The position numbers were made by a program, and so were the translations under genes. Below, in pieces: positions 1-7,634 of a DNA stretch of 64,000 nucleotides. This DNA is from Cloacibacillus sp. (GTDB lineage: Bacteria > Synergistota > Synergistia > Synergistales > Synergistaceae): assembly GCA_036655895.1 (NCBI GenBank), contig JAVVPF010000001.1, positions 159,057 to 223,056 on the forward strand. Reading direction: 5' to 3'. The notes under the pieces were generated by a model. It saw only the letters and a list, made by a program, of their open reading frames with translations, had not been told where the DNA came from and searched no databases. The stretch's first letter is position 1. Each line of letters starts with the position of its first letter.

Positions 1-345
1 GAAGCCGAGGTCGTCGGTGGTAGCCTTTTTGTCTGACAGACCAAGTTCGGCACGGAGGCGTTCAAGAATGGGGATTGATTTTCGCACGTGGCAGGCTGTG
101 CCGTCGCAGACCTTTATGACATATTTCCCCTTTGGATTAAGTGAGAAATTTTCATAGAAGGTGGCGACGCTGTATATCCGCGCCTGCGGAACGCCGAGCT
201 TCTTTGAAAGATAGGGAAATATTTCGCGGGGCAGGTAGCGGAAATGCTCCTGAATGTCCTGCAAAATAGCTATGACTGCCGTACCTTGTGCGGCGTGTCC
301 GTCAATGATGCTGTCGATGAGCGCATAGTCGAATTTCTCCGTCAC
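1..345 (-). CDS. NuoE/HndA-like [2Fe-2S] thioredoxin-fold subunit (3' part cut by window edge)
   Basis: Reading from a GTG at 343-345, with AAGGA five bases upstream, gives a protein starting VTEKFDYALIDSIIDG. It continues with the family's LPREIFPYLSKKLGV, ATFYENFSL and VCDGTACHVR segments. These match the 24-kDa subunit of complex I and the HndA subunit of electron-bifurcating hydrogenases, which holds a [2Fe-2S] cluster in a thioredoxin fold. The first cluster cysteines (VCDGTACH) are visible; the second pair lies beyond the window. It sits downstream of rex, a usual place for an NADH-linked hydrogenase or NADH dehydrogenase operon. Which of the two complexes it belongs to cannot be decided here. 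Confidence 0.85.
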   Translation of the reverse strand, partial: MTEKFDYALIDSIIDGHAAQGTAVIAILQDIQEHFRYLPREIFPYLSKKLGVPQARIYSVATFYENFSLNPKGKYVIKVCDGTACHVRKSIPILERLRAELGLSDKKATTDDLGF

Positions 346-347
346 TG

Positions 348-416
348 TTATCCTTCTTTCTTTTTTTCTCCGCCGCCGGCGAAAGGCATAGCGCCAACAG
401 CGGCCTCGTAGTTCAT
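348..416 (-). CDS. possible 22-aa small ORF upstream of the nuoE-like gene
   Basis: An ATG at 414-416 opens a 22-codon frame (MNYEAAVGAMPFAGGGEKKK...) that ends 2 bp before the GTG of the nuoE-like gene. GGAG lies only three bases from the ATG, which is tight. The purine-rich 3' end of this frame supplies the AAGGA for the downstream gene, so it may act as a translational-coupling leader. It could equally be chance. No family is recognised. Confidence 0.3.
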   Translation of the reverse strand: MNYEAAVGAMPFAGGGEKKKEG

Positions 417-502
417 GGTCTCCGTTTATTTGAGAGCTATAAGTTTATGTAAATTGATTTGTGCTTTTTATTGAATAAAGCGGCCCAAAGGCGCGCCGTA
501 GT

Positions 503-1153
503 TTACTGTTTTTCCTGCTGCTGCCTCAATCGGCTTGAAAGCGCCGCAAAGGAGGCCGCAAGATTTTCGTTTGTTATCAGTATGTCGGGAGGGACGTTCA
601 AATGCACAGGGGCGAAGTTCCATATAGCCTTTATGCCGCCCAGTATCATCGCGTCGCATATTGCTTGCGCATGTTCCGCGGGCGCGGCTATTATCCCGAT
701 GTGGACGCCTATACGCGCGCTGTATTCCGTGAGCCGAGAGGCCTCGAATATCTCTTTTCCGGCCACGGTCGTGCCGATTACCTCCTGTGCGCTGTCAAAG
801 CCGGCTATTATTGAAAGGCCGTACTGGTCGAAATTTTTATACGAAAGAAGCGCGCGTCCAAGGTTGCCGACGCCGGCCACTATCGCCTCGTGCGCGTTTT
901 TGCAGCCGAGAAAATCTTCCATGTCGTCTATGAGGCCTTCAAGCAGAAATCCTACGCGCGGATTTCCGTCGACCTTTGAGACGGCGGCCAAGTCTTTTCT
1001 GACCTGAACAGGATGCAGCCCCAGCTTTGCTGCTAGGTTTGAGGATGATACGTAGATATTTCCTGCGTTTTTGAGCGCCTTCAGCTCTTCCAAATAGACC
1101 GGCATACGCTGTAGGGATTGTCTTGATATGCTTAGCGGCTTTGTGCTGTTCAT
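503..1153 (-). CDS. rex: redox-sensing transcriptional repressor Rex
   Basis: This 216-aa protein has the two-domain Rex layout. An N-terminal winged helix (about 1-80, with LGLHPVQVRKDLAAVS) is followed by a Rossmann domain with the nucleotide-binding GVGNLGRAL near residue 94 and the C-terminal domain-swap helix. Rex senses the NADH/NAD+ ratio and represses fermentative and hydrogenase genes. The ribosome binding site is GGGAGGGA, and a strong promoter lies 40-70 bp upstream. The genes downstream on the same strand are redox enzymes, so it probably controls its own operon. I could not find a convincing Rex operator (TTGTGA-N6-TCACAA type) beside it. Confidence 0.95.
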   Translation of the reverse strand: MNSTKPLSISRQSLQRMPVYLEELKALKNAGNIYVSSSNLAAKLGLHPVQVRKDLAAVSKVDGNPRVGFLLEGLIDDMEDFLGCKNAHEAIVAGVGNLGRALLSYKNFDQYGLSIIAGFDSAQEVIGTTVAGKEIFEASRLTEYSARIGVHIGIIAAPAEHAQAICDAMILGGIKAIWNFAPVHLNVPPDILITNENLAASFAALSSRLRQQQEKQ

Positions 1154-1191
1154 GTTTGTCCCTCCCTGTTAATCAATCATCCAATATCGAT

Positions 1192-1220
1192 AGTATAATA
1201 GCTTTATTGATTTTTGGCAA
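1192..1220 (-). promoter_or_regulatory. sigma70-type promoter of rex
   Basis: On the minus strand TTGCCA (1215-1220) and TATACT (1192-1197) are separated by exactly 17 bases. The rex start codon is about 40 bases downstream. The promoter lies in the 84-bp gap between tsaD and rex, so rex need not depend on tsaD transcription. Confidence 0.65.
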
Positions 1221-1237
1221 GCAGTTTCTTTTACGAT

Positions 1238-2260
1238 TTACCATATACTCCACGACGGACTGGGCGAAAGAGAAAGGTCCGAGCGGTTGCCGCGCAAATA
1301 TGAGTTGTAGCCTGCGGAGGCTATCATTACGGCGTTGTCTGTGCACATAGCGCGCGGCGGAAGAAAGAGCGCGACGCCGCTTTTTTGCGCGTAGGCGTGC
1401 AGCGCGTCCCGCAGTCCTGAGTTTGCGGCGACGCCTCCTGAGAGCGTCAGCCGTTTTACTCCGGTCTGTTTCACAGCGAGTTTTATTTTTTTGAGCAGGC
1501 TTTCTATAACGGCGCGCTGGAAGGAGGCGCAGATGTCTTCCACTGGAAGCTCGCCGCCCTTTGCGCGTTCTTTTTCGATGAGGTTTATTGCGGCGGTCTT
1601 GAGGCCGCTGAAGCTGAATTCTATCTCATGCGACGCAGCAAGCGGCATCGGCAAGGTAAAGGCCTGCGCGTCGCCCGCCTGAGCGAGCCGATCTATCACT
1701 GGGCCTCCGGGGTAGCCAAGGCCCAGCGTTTTTGAAACTTTGTCGTACGCTTCGCCGGCTGCGTCGTCGCGCGTGGCGCCAAGCAGAGTGTAGTCGCCGA
1801 AGGCGCGCACAAGCACGACTTCCGTGTGTCCGCCGGAGACTATGAGCGAGACAAACGGAGGCGAAAGCGTTGGGTTTGCCGCGACGTTTGCGAAGATGTG
1901 CCCTTCAAGATGATTTACCCCAAGCAGCGGGAGGTTCCATCCCTGAGCGAGCGCCTTTGCGGTCATGACGCCGACGAGCAGCGATCCCATAAGCCCGGGG
2001 CCGGAGGTGACTGCGATAAGGGATATTTCTTTTTCTGGGTTTTGTATGCCGGCCTTATCAAGCAGGTTTTCAATGAGCGGCAGTATCGCCTCCTGATGCA
2101 TCCTGGAGGCAAGTTCCGGCACGACGCCTCCGTAGAGGCTGTGGGAATCTATCTGGCTTGAGATAAGGTCGCAGAGGACGACGCCGTTTTCGTCAATGAG
2201 CGCGGCTGCGGTGTCGTCGCAGCTTGATTCTATGCCGAGCGTGAGAAAGCGGGCGCTCAT
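1238..2260 (-). CDS. tsaD: tRNA N6-threonylcarbamoyladenosine transferase TsaD
   Basis: TsaD transfers the threonylcarbamoyl group to A37 of ANN-decoding tRNAs, working with TsaB and TsaE (both present at 30-31 kb). The 340-aa protein starts MSARFLTLGIESSCDDTAAA. It carries the metal-binding histidines of the HLEGH motif, the SGGHTE loop, GEAYDKVSKTLGLGYPGG and the ASGxx-like SGGVAANSGLR nucleotide site, all typical of the Kae1/Qri7 family. I chose the ATG at 2260 because it overlaps the previous stop by one base and aligns with family N-termini; an upstream in-frame extension is unlike TsaD. Confidence 0.96.
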   Translation of the reverse strand: MSARFLTLGIESSCDDTAAALIDENGVVLCDLISSQIDSHSLYGGVVPELASRMHQEAILPLIENLLDKAGIQNPEKEISLIAVTSGPGLMGSLLVGVMTAKALAQGWNLPLLGVNHLEGHIFANVAANPTLSPPFVSLIVSGGHTEVVLVRAFGDYTLLGATRDDAAGEAYDKVSKTLGLGYPGGPVIDRLAQAGDAQAFTLPMPLAASHEIEFSFSGLKTAAINLIEKERAKGGELPVEDICASFQRAVIESLLKKIKLAVKQTGVKRLTLSGGVAANSGLRDALHAYAQKSGVALFLPPRAMCTDNAVMIASAGYNSYLRGNRSDLSLSPSPSWSIW

Positions 2261-2487
2261 CAGTGGGAGCAGCCCCCGCATCCTGCGCAGCCGCCTGTGC
2301 AGCAGCAGCCCTTCGCGCGCCGCTGTTCTCCTTTTTTGTGTATGAGGACGCGGCAGCCGCACTTTGGGCACCGTTCAGCAAAGCCGGCGCTTTCAAAGAG
2401 CTCTCCGCAGCCGGCGCATTTATAGATATGTATATCTTTTATTTCCTCTTTTGTCTGCGACTGGTTTATTTTTTGGGAACAGTCCAT
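2260..2487 (-). CDS. FmdB-type zinc-ribbon protein with cysteine-rich tail
   Basis: A 75-aa protein. Residues about 19-48 (IHIYKCAGCGELFE...CPKCGCRV) form a rubredoxin-like zinc ribbon of the FmdB/CxxC_CxxC_SSSS regulatory family. The last 16 residues are a glycine/cysteine-rich tail with seven Cys and a terminal His (GCCCTGGCAGCGGCSH). The gene overlaps the secreted-protein gene by 22 bp and touches tsaD, so the three are one operon. The function of this family is not established; the tail could bind an extra metal. Confidence 0.75.
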   Translation of the reverse strand: MDCSQKINQSQTKEEIKDIHIYKCAGCGELFESAGFAERCPKCGCRVLIHKKGEQRRAKGCCCTGGCAGCGGCSH

Positions 2488-3014
2488 TTCTCAGAATCCT
2501 CTCCGTAGCCGATCGTCACCTCGCTGCCCGGCTGTATGATGGAGGCGGGCACGGTGAAGGAGAAAAAGCCGCTGTATTTGGAGTCAAGTTCTCCGAACGG
2601 GTTTGTCATGCTGGGCGTAAGTATGTCGTTCTTGTCGGGGTGATAGTCGCCGACGGCGATTTTTTCATAATCGAAGTTCCATGGTTTGTACGCGTCAAGA
2701 TGGACGATGAAGAGCGCTTTGCCCTGCGTCGCCTCCGTGCCGAAATACTGCGCCGCGTCATAGACCCAGCTTTCAAGTTTCGGGTTCGCGGTTATCGCTT
2801 TGGAAAGTTTCTCATCGACGTAGACGAATTGCAGCGCTCCGCGCGCTCCAAGCACCATGTCTCCCATGCGCTGCCCCTCTACCCACACGCTCGTTTGGCG
2901 CGCGTCAAGCAGCGGCGCCATCGGAGGAGCGTCCTGCGCCTCTTTTGCTGCGGCACTCCCGCAGAGGCAAGCGGCGGCGAGCAACCCTATAAGCAACACT
3001 AAATATTTTTTCAT
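2466..3014 (-). CDS. secreted protein of unknown function
   Basis: A 182-aa protein with a clear signal peptide: MKKYLVLLIGLLAAACLCG and then AAA-KEA. A type I cut after AAA is likely; AAAC makes a weak lipobox, so a lipoprotein is less likely. The mature part has many aromatic residues and short acidic stretches (YDAAQYFGTEATQGKALF, VGYGEDSEKW-like end). I do not recognise a family. It is first of the operon with the zinc-ribbon gene and tsaD. The 215-bp region upstream holds AT-rich sequence with possible promoter elements but no strong match. Confidence 0.6.
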   Translation of the reverse strand: MKKYLVLLIGLLAAACLCGSAAAKEAQDAPPMAPLLDARQTSVWVEGQRMGDMVLGARGALQFVYVDEKLSKAITANPKLESWVYDAAQYFGTEATQGKALFIVHLDAYKPWNFDYEKIAVGDYHPDKNDILTPSMTNPFGELDSKYSGFFSFTVPASIIQPGSEVTIGYGEDSEKWTVPKK

Positions 3015-3162
3015 CTCAAACCTCTTTTCACTTTATTAAGACAACAAACAAAAGAGCCATACGAAAAAAATCTATCCATACGACTCTTAATAATATCATA
3101 AATATCGACAGTGCGGCTATCTGATGAAGGTAAAAGCGCCTTGGTAGAAGATGCGCCCAAAC

Positions 3163-3188
3163 AGATACCCGAACAAATGAAGGTATCT
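3163..3188. terminator. hairpin downstream of murJ
   Basis: The arms AGATACC and GGTATCT are separated by 12 bases in the gap after murJ. There is no clear U-run in either direction, so it is at best a weak terminator or a transcript-end stabiliser. Confidence 0.3.
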
Positions 3189-3229
3189 GTGCCCGCTGTG
3201 CTAATTTTACGCAAGAGGACACGAGAGTT

Positions 3230-4795
3230 TTATTTTTTTCTGCGCGCGGCGTCCTTTATCCACTGCCATTCGGGACAGCGCAGCATGAAGGTAGAGAGGC
3301 CGTAGACCGCGCCCGCGCCGATTATCGCTGTGGCGAGCCACGCTATGCGAAGGAGTAGCTTTGAAGCGGCGGGGTATGGCAGCAGAGTTTTGAACGCAAG
3401 CAGCACCGCGACCATGAGCGCTATGGAGACGAATATTTTGAAGCTCCAGAGCGGCTCAAAGATCATGAGCTTCTGTTTTATATTGCGGGACAGACGCCAG
3501 GCGGCAAAGACGCTCGCCGCGGTGAAAGCAAGAGCGGAGGCGGCGGCAAGGCCGGCATAGGCGAAGAAGTGCATCAGCGTGACGCTTGCGAAAAGGTTGA
3601 CGCCCACTGTGACGCCGGTTATGAGGATGGCCGCGCGCGGCATCCTGCGCGCGTAGATGGCGCGCATTATCACGGTGCTGGTGGCCATCCCGGGAAGGCC
3701 CAGCGCGTAAAGCGCAAGCGCGGTAGCCGTGGCGTGCCACGCCCATTCCGAAAAGGCGCCTCTAAAAAAGAGCAGGTGTATCACTTCGCTTGATATGATG
3801 GAGAGTCCCGCCGCCACAGGCAGCACCACAAAAAGGTCAAATCGCAGCGCGTCGCGGATGAAGTCGCGAAATTCAAGCGTTTTTGCCGGGTCCTGACGCG
3901 AGAGCATCGGAAGCACCGCCTGCGATATGGCTATGACGAAGAGCCCGAGCGGAAGCTGAAGCACCCTGTCCGCGTAGGTGAGGACGGAGATGGAGCCGGC
4001 GGCGAGAAACGAGCCGAGCATACGGCTTATGAGCGGGTTTAATTGGTTCAGTGAAAGCCCCGCGGCGTACGGTAAAAAAAGCACCATCATGCTGCGCAGG
4101 CGCTGGTCGTTTTTATTCGGCATCGCGGGCCGCAATGTCATTTTAAGACGCCCGCACCAGTAGACCTGTAAAAGCATGTGGAAGGCGCCGCCTATGAGCA
4201 CCGCCGCAACGAGATTCCATATTGAAAGATGGCTGCGAGAAATAAGCAGGAAGGTGATGTAGGCGAGGTTGCTGACGGCGGGCGCTACAGCGGGGACGAA
4301 GAAGCTGCCGACGCTGTTTAGAACGCCCATTGCAAGCGCCCCAACTGAGACGAGCATGAGGAACGGGAACATGAAGCGCGTCATGCTGATGGCAAGCGCG
4401 CGCTCGTGCTGCGCAAAGCCGGGCGCCATTATGTCGACCAAAAAGGGCGCAAATAGGATGCCGGCCACCACTACGCAGGAACAGCCGAAGATGAGCACGG
4501 TGAGCGCCTGATTGGCAAGCCTTTGGGCGCTGTCGCGGCCGTCCGCCGTGAGCGTTCTGGAAAATACTGGCACGAACGAGGCCGAAAGCGCACCCTCCGC
4601 GAGAAGCTGACGCGAAAGGTTAGCCAGCGTGTAGGCGACGAAGAAGGCGTCAAGCTGGCGCGTGGCTCCGAAGAGCGCGGCGGTGAGCATCTCGCGCACA
4701 AGGCCGAGCACGCGGCTCACGAGCGTTCCCGCCATCATCCTCATGGCGTGGAAGACCATGCCGGACAGGTTTTTATTTTCTTCCATCATTGGCAC
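3230..4795 (-). CDS. murJ: lipid II flippase MurJ
   Basis: MurJ flips lipid II across the inner membrane for peptidoglycan synthesis. About 14 hydrophobic segments and the family signatures are visible: GTLVSRVLGLVREMLTAALFG, DAFFVAYTLANLSRQLLAEGALSASFVPVFS, and a loop with GLSLNQLNPLISRMLGSF. The frame stays open back to an ATG at 4867 inside lptB, but that ATG has no good ribosome site. A GTG at 4793-4795 has GGAG five bases away and gives VPMMEENKNLSG, close to usual family N-termini; ATGs at 4789 and 4786 follow at once. The gene lies directly behind lptA-lptB, grouping envelope functions. See the duplicated start region entry. Confidence 0.93.
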   Translation of the reverse strand: MPMMEENKNLSGMVFHAMRMMAGTLVSRVLGLVREMLTAALFGATRQLDAFFVAYTLANLSRQLLAEGALSASFVPVFSRTLTADGRDSAQRLANQALTVLIFGCSCVVVAGILFAPFLVDIMAPGFAQHERALAISMTRFMFPFLMLVSVGALAMGVLNSVGSFFVPAVAPAVSNLAYITFLLISRSHLSIWNLVAAVLIGGAFHMLLQVYWCGRLKMTLRPAMPNKNDQRLRSMMVLFLPYAAGLSLNQLNPLISRMLGSFLAAGSISVLTYADRVLQLPLGLFVIAISQAVLPMLSRQDPAKTLEFRDFIRDALRFDLFVVLPVAAGLSIISSEVIHLLFFRGAFSEWAWHATATALALYALGLPGMATSTVIMRAIYARRMPRAAILITGVTVGVNLFASVTLMHFFAYAGLAAASALAFTAASVFAAWRLSRNIKQKLMIFEPLWSFKIFVSIALMVAVLLAFKTLLPYPAASKLLLRIAWLATAIIGAGAVYGLSTFMLRCPEWQWIKDAARRKK

Positions 4796-4858
4796 AGGAT
4801 CTCCATTAGGGTTCTGGCCGTCCGCCACAGGATCTCCGTTGGGGTTCTGGCCGTCAGC
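4793..4858 (-). repeat. 33-bp tandem duplication at the murJ start (2 copies)
   Basis: Copies at 4793-4825 and 4826-4858 are identical at 30 of 33 positions. Read in the murJ frame each encodes ADGQNPNGDPV. Each copy also contains GGAG, five bases and GTG on the minus strand, so each is a complete potential start site. The length is a multiple of three, so the frame is kept. Confidence 0.9.
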
Positions 4859-4860
4859 GC

Positions 4861-5610
4861 CTACCATGTAAAGTCTTTGCCAAGGTAGTACTTTCGCGCC
4901 TCTTTATTTTTGGCTATGTAGTCGGGCTTGCCCTCGAGGAAGACTTTGCCTTCGTAGATGAGGTAGGCCCTGTCTGTTATCGTCAGAGTTTCGCGAACGT
5001 TGTGGTCTGTCAGCAGTATGCCGTAGCCCCTCTCTTTCAGGTCGCGGATTATACCCTGAAGGTCGGCTACCGCTATCGGGTCGATGCCGCTGAACGGCTC
5101 GTCCAGCAGCAAAAAGAGCGGTTCAAGCGCAAGACAGCGCGCTATCTCGACGCGCCTGCGCTCGCCGCCGGAGAGCGAGACGCCCTTTGTATCTTCAAGG
5201 TGGCTCAGCCCGTATTCTTTGAGCAGGTAGGTTATCTTCTCCCCGCGCACGTCCTTTTCGACGCCGGACTCCTCCAGCACGAGGTCAAGATTCTGACGCA
5301 CGGTGAGGCTGCGAAAGACGGAGGCCTCCTGCGGCAGATAGCCGATGCCGGCGCGGGCGCGCTCGTACATCGGAAGCTGCGTAAGGGGGATGTCGCCAAG
5401 CCATACGCTGCCTGATTCTGGATAGATGCGCCCCACTATCATGTAGAAGGTGGTGCTCTTTCCGGCGCCGTTCGGGCCTAGCAGCCCTATTATCTCGCCT
5501 TTTTTTATCTCGATGCTGACGTCGTTTACAACTTTTCTGTCGTTATATATCTTGACCAGTTCTTTAGCGCGCAGCACCTTCGCCTCGCGGTCTTCGCCCA
5601 TCGGGATCAT
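4861..5610 (-). CDS. lptB: LPS export ABC transporter ATPase LptB
   Basis: LptB powers extraction of lipopolysaccharide from the inner membrane by LptFGC. The 249-aa ATPase has Walker A GPNGAGKST (about residue 45), a Q-loop (GYLPQE), the signature LSGGERRR and Walker B LLLDEPFSGIDP followed by the H-loop (LTDHN). The Asp-Pro after FSGI and the TFYMIVG/YLPQEASVFR segments are LptB-specific rather than general ABC. The start overlaps the lptA-like gene by 4 bp (ATGA), implying coupled translation. The gene shows that the organism has an LPS outer membrane. Confidence 0.95.
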   Translation of the reverse strand: MIPMGEDREAKVLRAKELVKIYNDRKVVNDVSIEIKKGEIIGLLGPNGAGKSTTFYMIVGRIYPESGSVWLGDIPLTQLPMYERARAGIGYLPQEASVFRSLTVRQNLDLVLEESGVEKDVRGEKITYLLKEYGLSHLEDTKGVSLSGGERRRVEIARCLALEPLFLLLDEPFSGIDPIAVADLQGIIRDLKERGYGILLTDHNVRETLTITDRAYLIYEGKVFLEGKPDYIAKNKEARKYYLGKDFTW

Positions 5611-6686
5611 TTCTGTTCCACCCAGCTTTTTTCGCTGTCGCTCATCGCGGAATCTTTTGCGGGCTTTTCAGGCTTTTTGTCGGACGAGGCCGGCTCTGAA
5701 ATTTTCTCCGCGTCGTTTTGCTTTGTCTTCACGTCGCTCTTTGACTGTTTTTTATTGGCTGTTTTGCCGTCTTTTTTGTCTTCTTTTTTATCTTCGTTTT
5801 TCTTTTTATCGTCTACGATGAAGGTTATTTTTGAGTTGCCTTTGGCCTCTATGTTGCGCGTATCCTCGTGCATCACCATCGTGTCCGCGGTGACGACCTT
5901 GCCGTCGCTGCGCACCGCCTTTGAGTTGCCGGAGACGACTATCGTGCCGCGCGCCTTTGAGTAGAGCGCCTTGTCTCCCGTCACTCTGGTTTTGAGGCCC
6001 TCTTTGTCTACATAGTCGAAGACGACGTTTTTATCGGCCGTCATCTCCTGCAGCGTTTCCTGGCCCGTCTTTTCGTCTTTTACGAGCACGCCGTCCAGCG
6101 TCTTCGCGGAGAGCACGAATTTCTGTATCATGTCTTCGTAGCGCTTTACGTCGCGCGCCCAGAACTTGTTTCCGGTCCTTGTGGCTTCCGCGGCTTTGAG
6201 CGCCCTGTTCTCAAAAACTCCGTCGACTGAGCCGCGCGCCTTGTAATCTTCCGTGCCCAGCTGCCACAGAACGTAGTCCGCGTTGAGCCGGTCCTTTGGA
6301 GCGCGCGTCAGCAGCACTTTGCCGAAGGCTTCTACCGTGCCGTCCGTCTTTTTTGTCTTGTCGCCCGTCCACGTCGCGCTGTCGGCTACTAGCTTTACTC
6401 CTTTTTCGGGGAAGTCGCCGCTTACGCCGCCGCTTATCGTCATTATCTCTTTTTCTGTATTGCCGTGCGCTTCCGCGCCAGTCAGCGTCGAGCCTTCGCG
6501 TTTGACTATTACGTTGCCCTTTGCGTGGGCCTCGTTTGTATTTACGTTATACTGAATATCGTCCGCGGAGAGCGTGCTCTGCGTTTTGCCCGGAACGGGC
6601 TGTACGGCTGCAAAAACGGCGCTTGCGGTCAACGCGCAGATTGCGGCGAGCAACAGCGCCGCGGCATGTTTTTTTCTGATAGTCAT
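5607..6686 (-). CDS. lptA: LptA/OstA-family periplasmic LPS-transport protein
   Basis: A 359-aa protein with a signal peptide (hydrophobic AAALLLAAICALTASAVFA, cut near FAA-VQP). Several OstA-type beta-strand repeats follow: ADDIQYNVNTNEAHAKGNVIVKREGSTLTG early on, then repeated forms such as VTGDKALYSKARGTIVVSGNSKAV. LptA forms the beta-jellyroll bridge carrying LPS across the periplasm. It is about twice the size of E. coli LptA and ends in a Lys-rich, low-complexity tail of about 65 residues (KKKNEDKKEDKKDGK...), which is unusual. It is immediately upstream of lptB. It could combine LptC and LptA roles; that is inference. Confidence 0.85.
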   Translation of the reverse strand: MTIRKKHAAALLLAAICALTASAVFAAVQPVPGKTQSTLSADDIQYNVNTNEAHAKGNVIVKREGSTLTGAEAHGNTEKEIMTISGGVSGDFPEKGVKLVADSATWTGDKTKKTDGTVEAFGKVLLTRAPKDRLNADYVLWQLGTEDYKARGSVDGVFENRALKAAEATRTGNKFWARDVKRYEDMIQKFVLSAKTLDGVLVKDEKTGQETLQEMTADKNVVFDYVDKEGLKTRVTGDKALYSKARGTIVVSGNSKAVRSDGKVVTADTMVMHEDTRNIEAKGNSKITFIVDDKKKNEDKKEDKKDGKTANKKQSKSDVKTKQNDAEKISEPASSDKKPEKPAKDSAMSDSEKSWVEQK

Positions 6687-6710
6687 TAGGGACTCCTCTT
6701 TATTATATTC

Positions 6711-6741
6711 AAAAATAAAATGGCCCAGCGAAAAACGCTGA
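6711..6741 (-). terminator. terminator-like hairpin between the metal-binding gene and lptA
   Basis: On the minus strand CAGCG-TTTTT-CGCTG is followed by CCATTTTATTTTT. The stem is short (5 bp plus flanking pairs). It lies after the last gene of the pyrimidine operon and before lptA, where a minus-strand TATAAT (near 6701-6712) suggests a new start. Confidence 0.45.
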
Positions 6742-6779
6742 ACGCTCTTATTTTACATTATTTTGATAAATATGTATCG

Positions 6780-7634
6780 TTATTTTTTCTCCGCCGGCTT
6801 AGCATTTACCCTATTCGCTATCATAGTGAATATCTCATGCAGAAAGACGAAAAATTCAGTATCTTCCGGCGGTACCGGAAGCGTCAGTCTGTTGGGGTAC
6901 GCCGCCGCAGCGTTGCGTATGACCTCTGGCGTCCACGGGTCAAGAAGCACAAGCCAGCCGCGCTTTGAGGCTTCGTCAAGCGCCGCTTTGAGCGCCGCGC
7001 CGTCGCCGGAAAGCCAGCTTTTCCAGACGGAGTCGGGCGGGCGGACTATGCCGGATATCGAAGAACGTACCCATGTGCCCTCCGCGCCGGTCAAATCGAG
7101 CATACGCTTGTCGCGCAGCATGTGGCGGCCTATGCCCATAGTGCTGTCGATACGCGACTGAAACTCCGCAAGACGCCGCTGATAGTAGGCGTAGTTCGGC
7201 GTGTCGGCCGCGGCGATTATTTTCATTATTTCCTGCGCAATGAATGGAAGCATTGCCGGGTCGAAGAAGGCGCGGCGAAGCTGGTCCTCCGACATGGCGA
7301 CCTTTTTATAGAGCAGGCGCAGATTTTTGTTGTTTTTTGATATTTTGAAGCGCGCCGCGTCGTCCGGGTCGAAGGCTATTACAAGCTCGGCGGCCCTGGG
7401 ACGGCCCGTGGGTACGGTGGCCCCACCGCTGCCCCAGGTAGAAAGCGCCCTGACCGTGGCCTGTCTGCCGCCTATGAATGAGGCGACTTCGTAGAGCCAC
7501 GGCGAGGTGACGGCTATTTTTACGTTCTCGGCTTGTGCGGCTTCTGTCGCTCCGCTGTAAAAGAGACAGAGCACGGCTGTGAGCAGAAGCCCGGGCAGCA
7601 GCCGCAGAGCGCGCCCGGGCGATGGCCGCCTCAT
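6780..7634 (-). CDS. diverged ZnuA-type metal ABC substrate-binding protein, last gene of the pyr operon
   Basis: A 284-aa secreted protein whose signal peptide runs LLPGLLLTAVLCLFYSG, with a cut near ATEA-AQA. The fold signs are those of cluster A-I metal-binding proteins: KIAVTSPWLYEVASFIGG at the start, a long central helix, and LLDPWTPEV in the C-lobe. The histidines that normally bind zinc or manganese are not where expected. The PGxDPHxYEP-like site reads STWGSGGATVPTGRPRAAE, and only one His (GRHMLRD) is near the second site. It may bind another ligand. It overlaps pyrE by 4 bp, and no permease or ATPase gene is adjacent. Confidence 0.6.
   Translation of the reverse strand: MRRPSPGRALRLLPGLLLTAVLCLFYSGATEAAQAENVKIAVTSPWLYEVASFIGGRQATVRALSTWGSGGATVPTGRPRAAELVIAFDPDDAARFKISKNNKNLRLLYKKVAMSEDQLRRAFFDPAMLPFIAQEIMKIIAAADTPNYAYYQRRLAEFQSRIDSTMGIGRHMLRDKRMLDLTGAEGTWVRSSISGIVRPPDSVWKSWLSGDGAALKAALDEASKRGWLVLLDPWTPEVIRNAAAAYPNRLTLPVPPEDTEFFVFLHEIFTMIANRVNAKPAEKK

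Noticed and set aside
417..502. Possible Rex operator near TTGTGCTTTTTATTGAATAA
   Set aside because: Only one half resembles TTGTGA; the other half does not match TCACAA, so I do not call it.
3011..3222. Two short minus frames (64-67 codons) before the secreted-protein gene
   Set aside because: They overlap each other and the likely promoter region, have no ribosome sites and no family.
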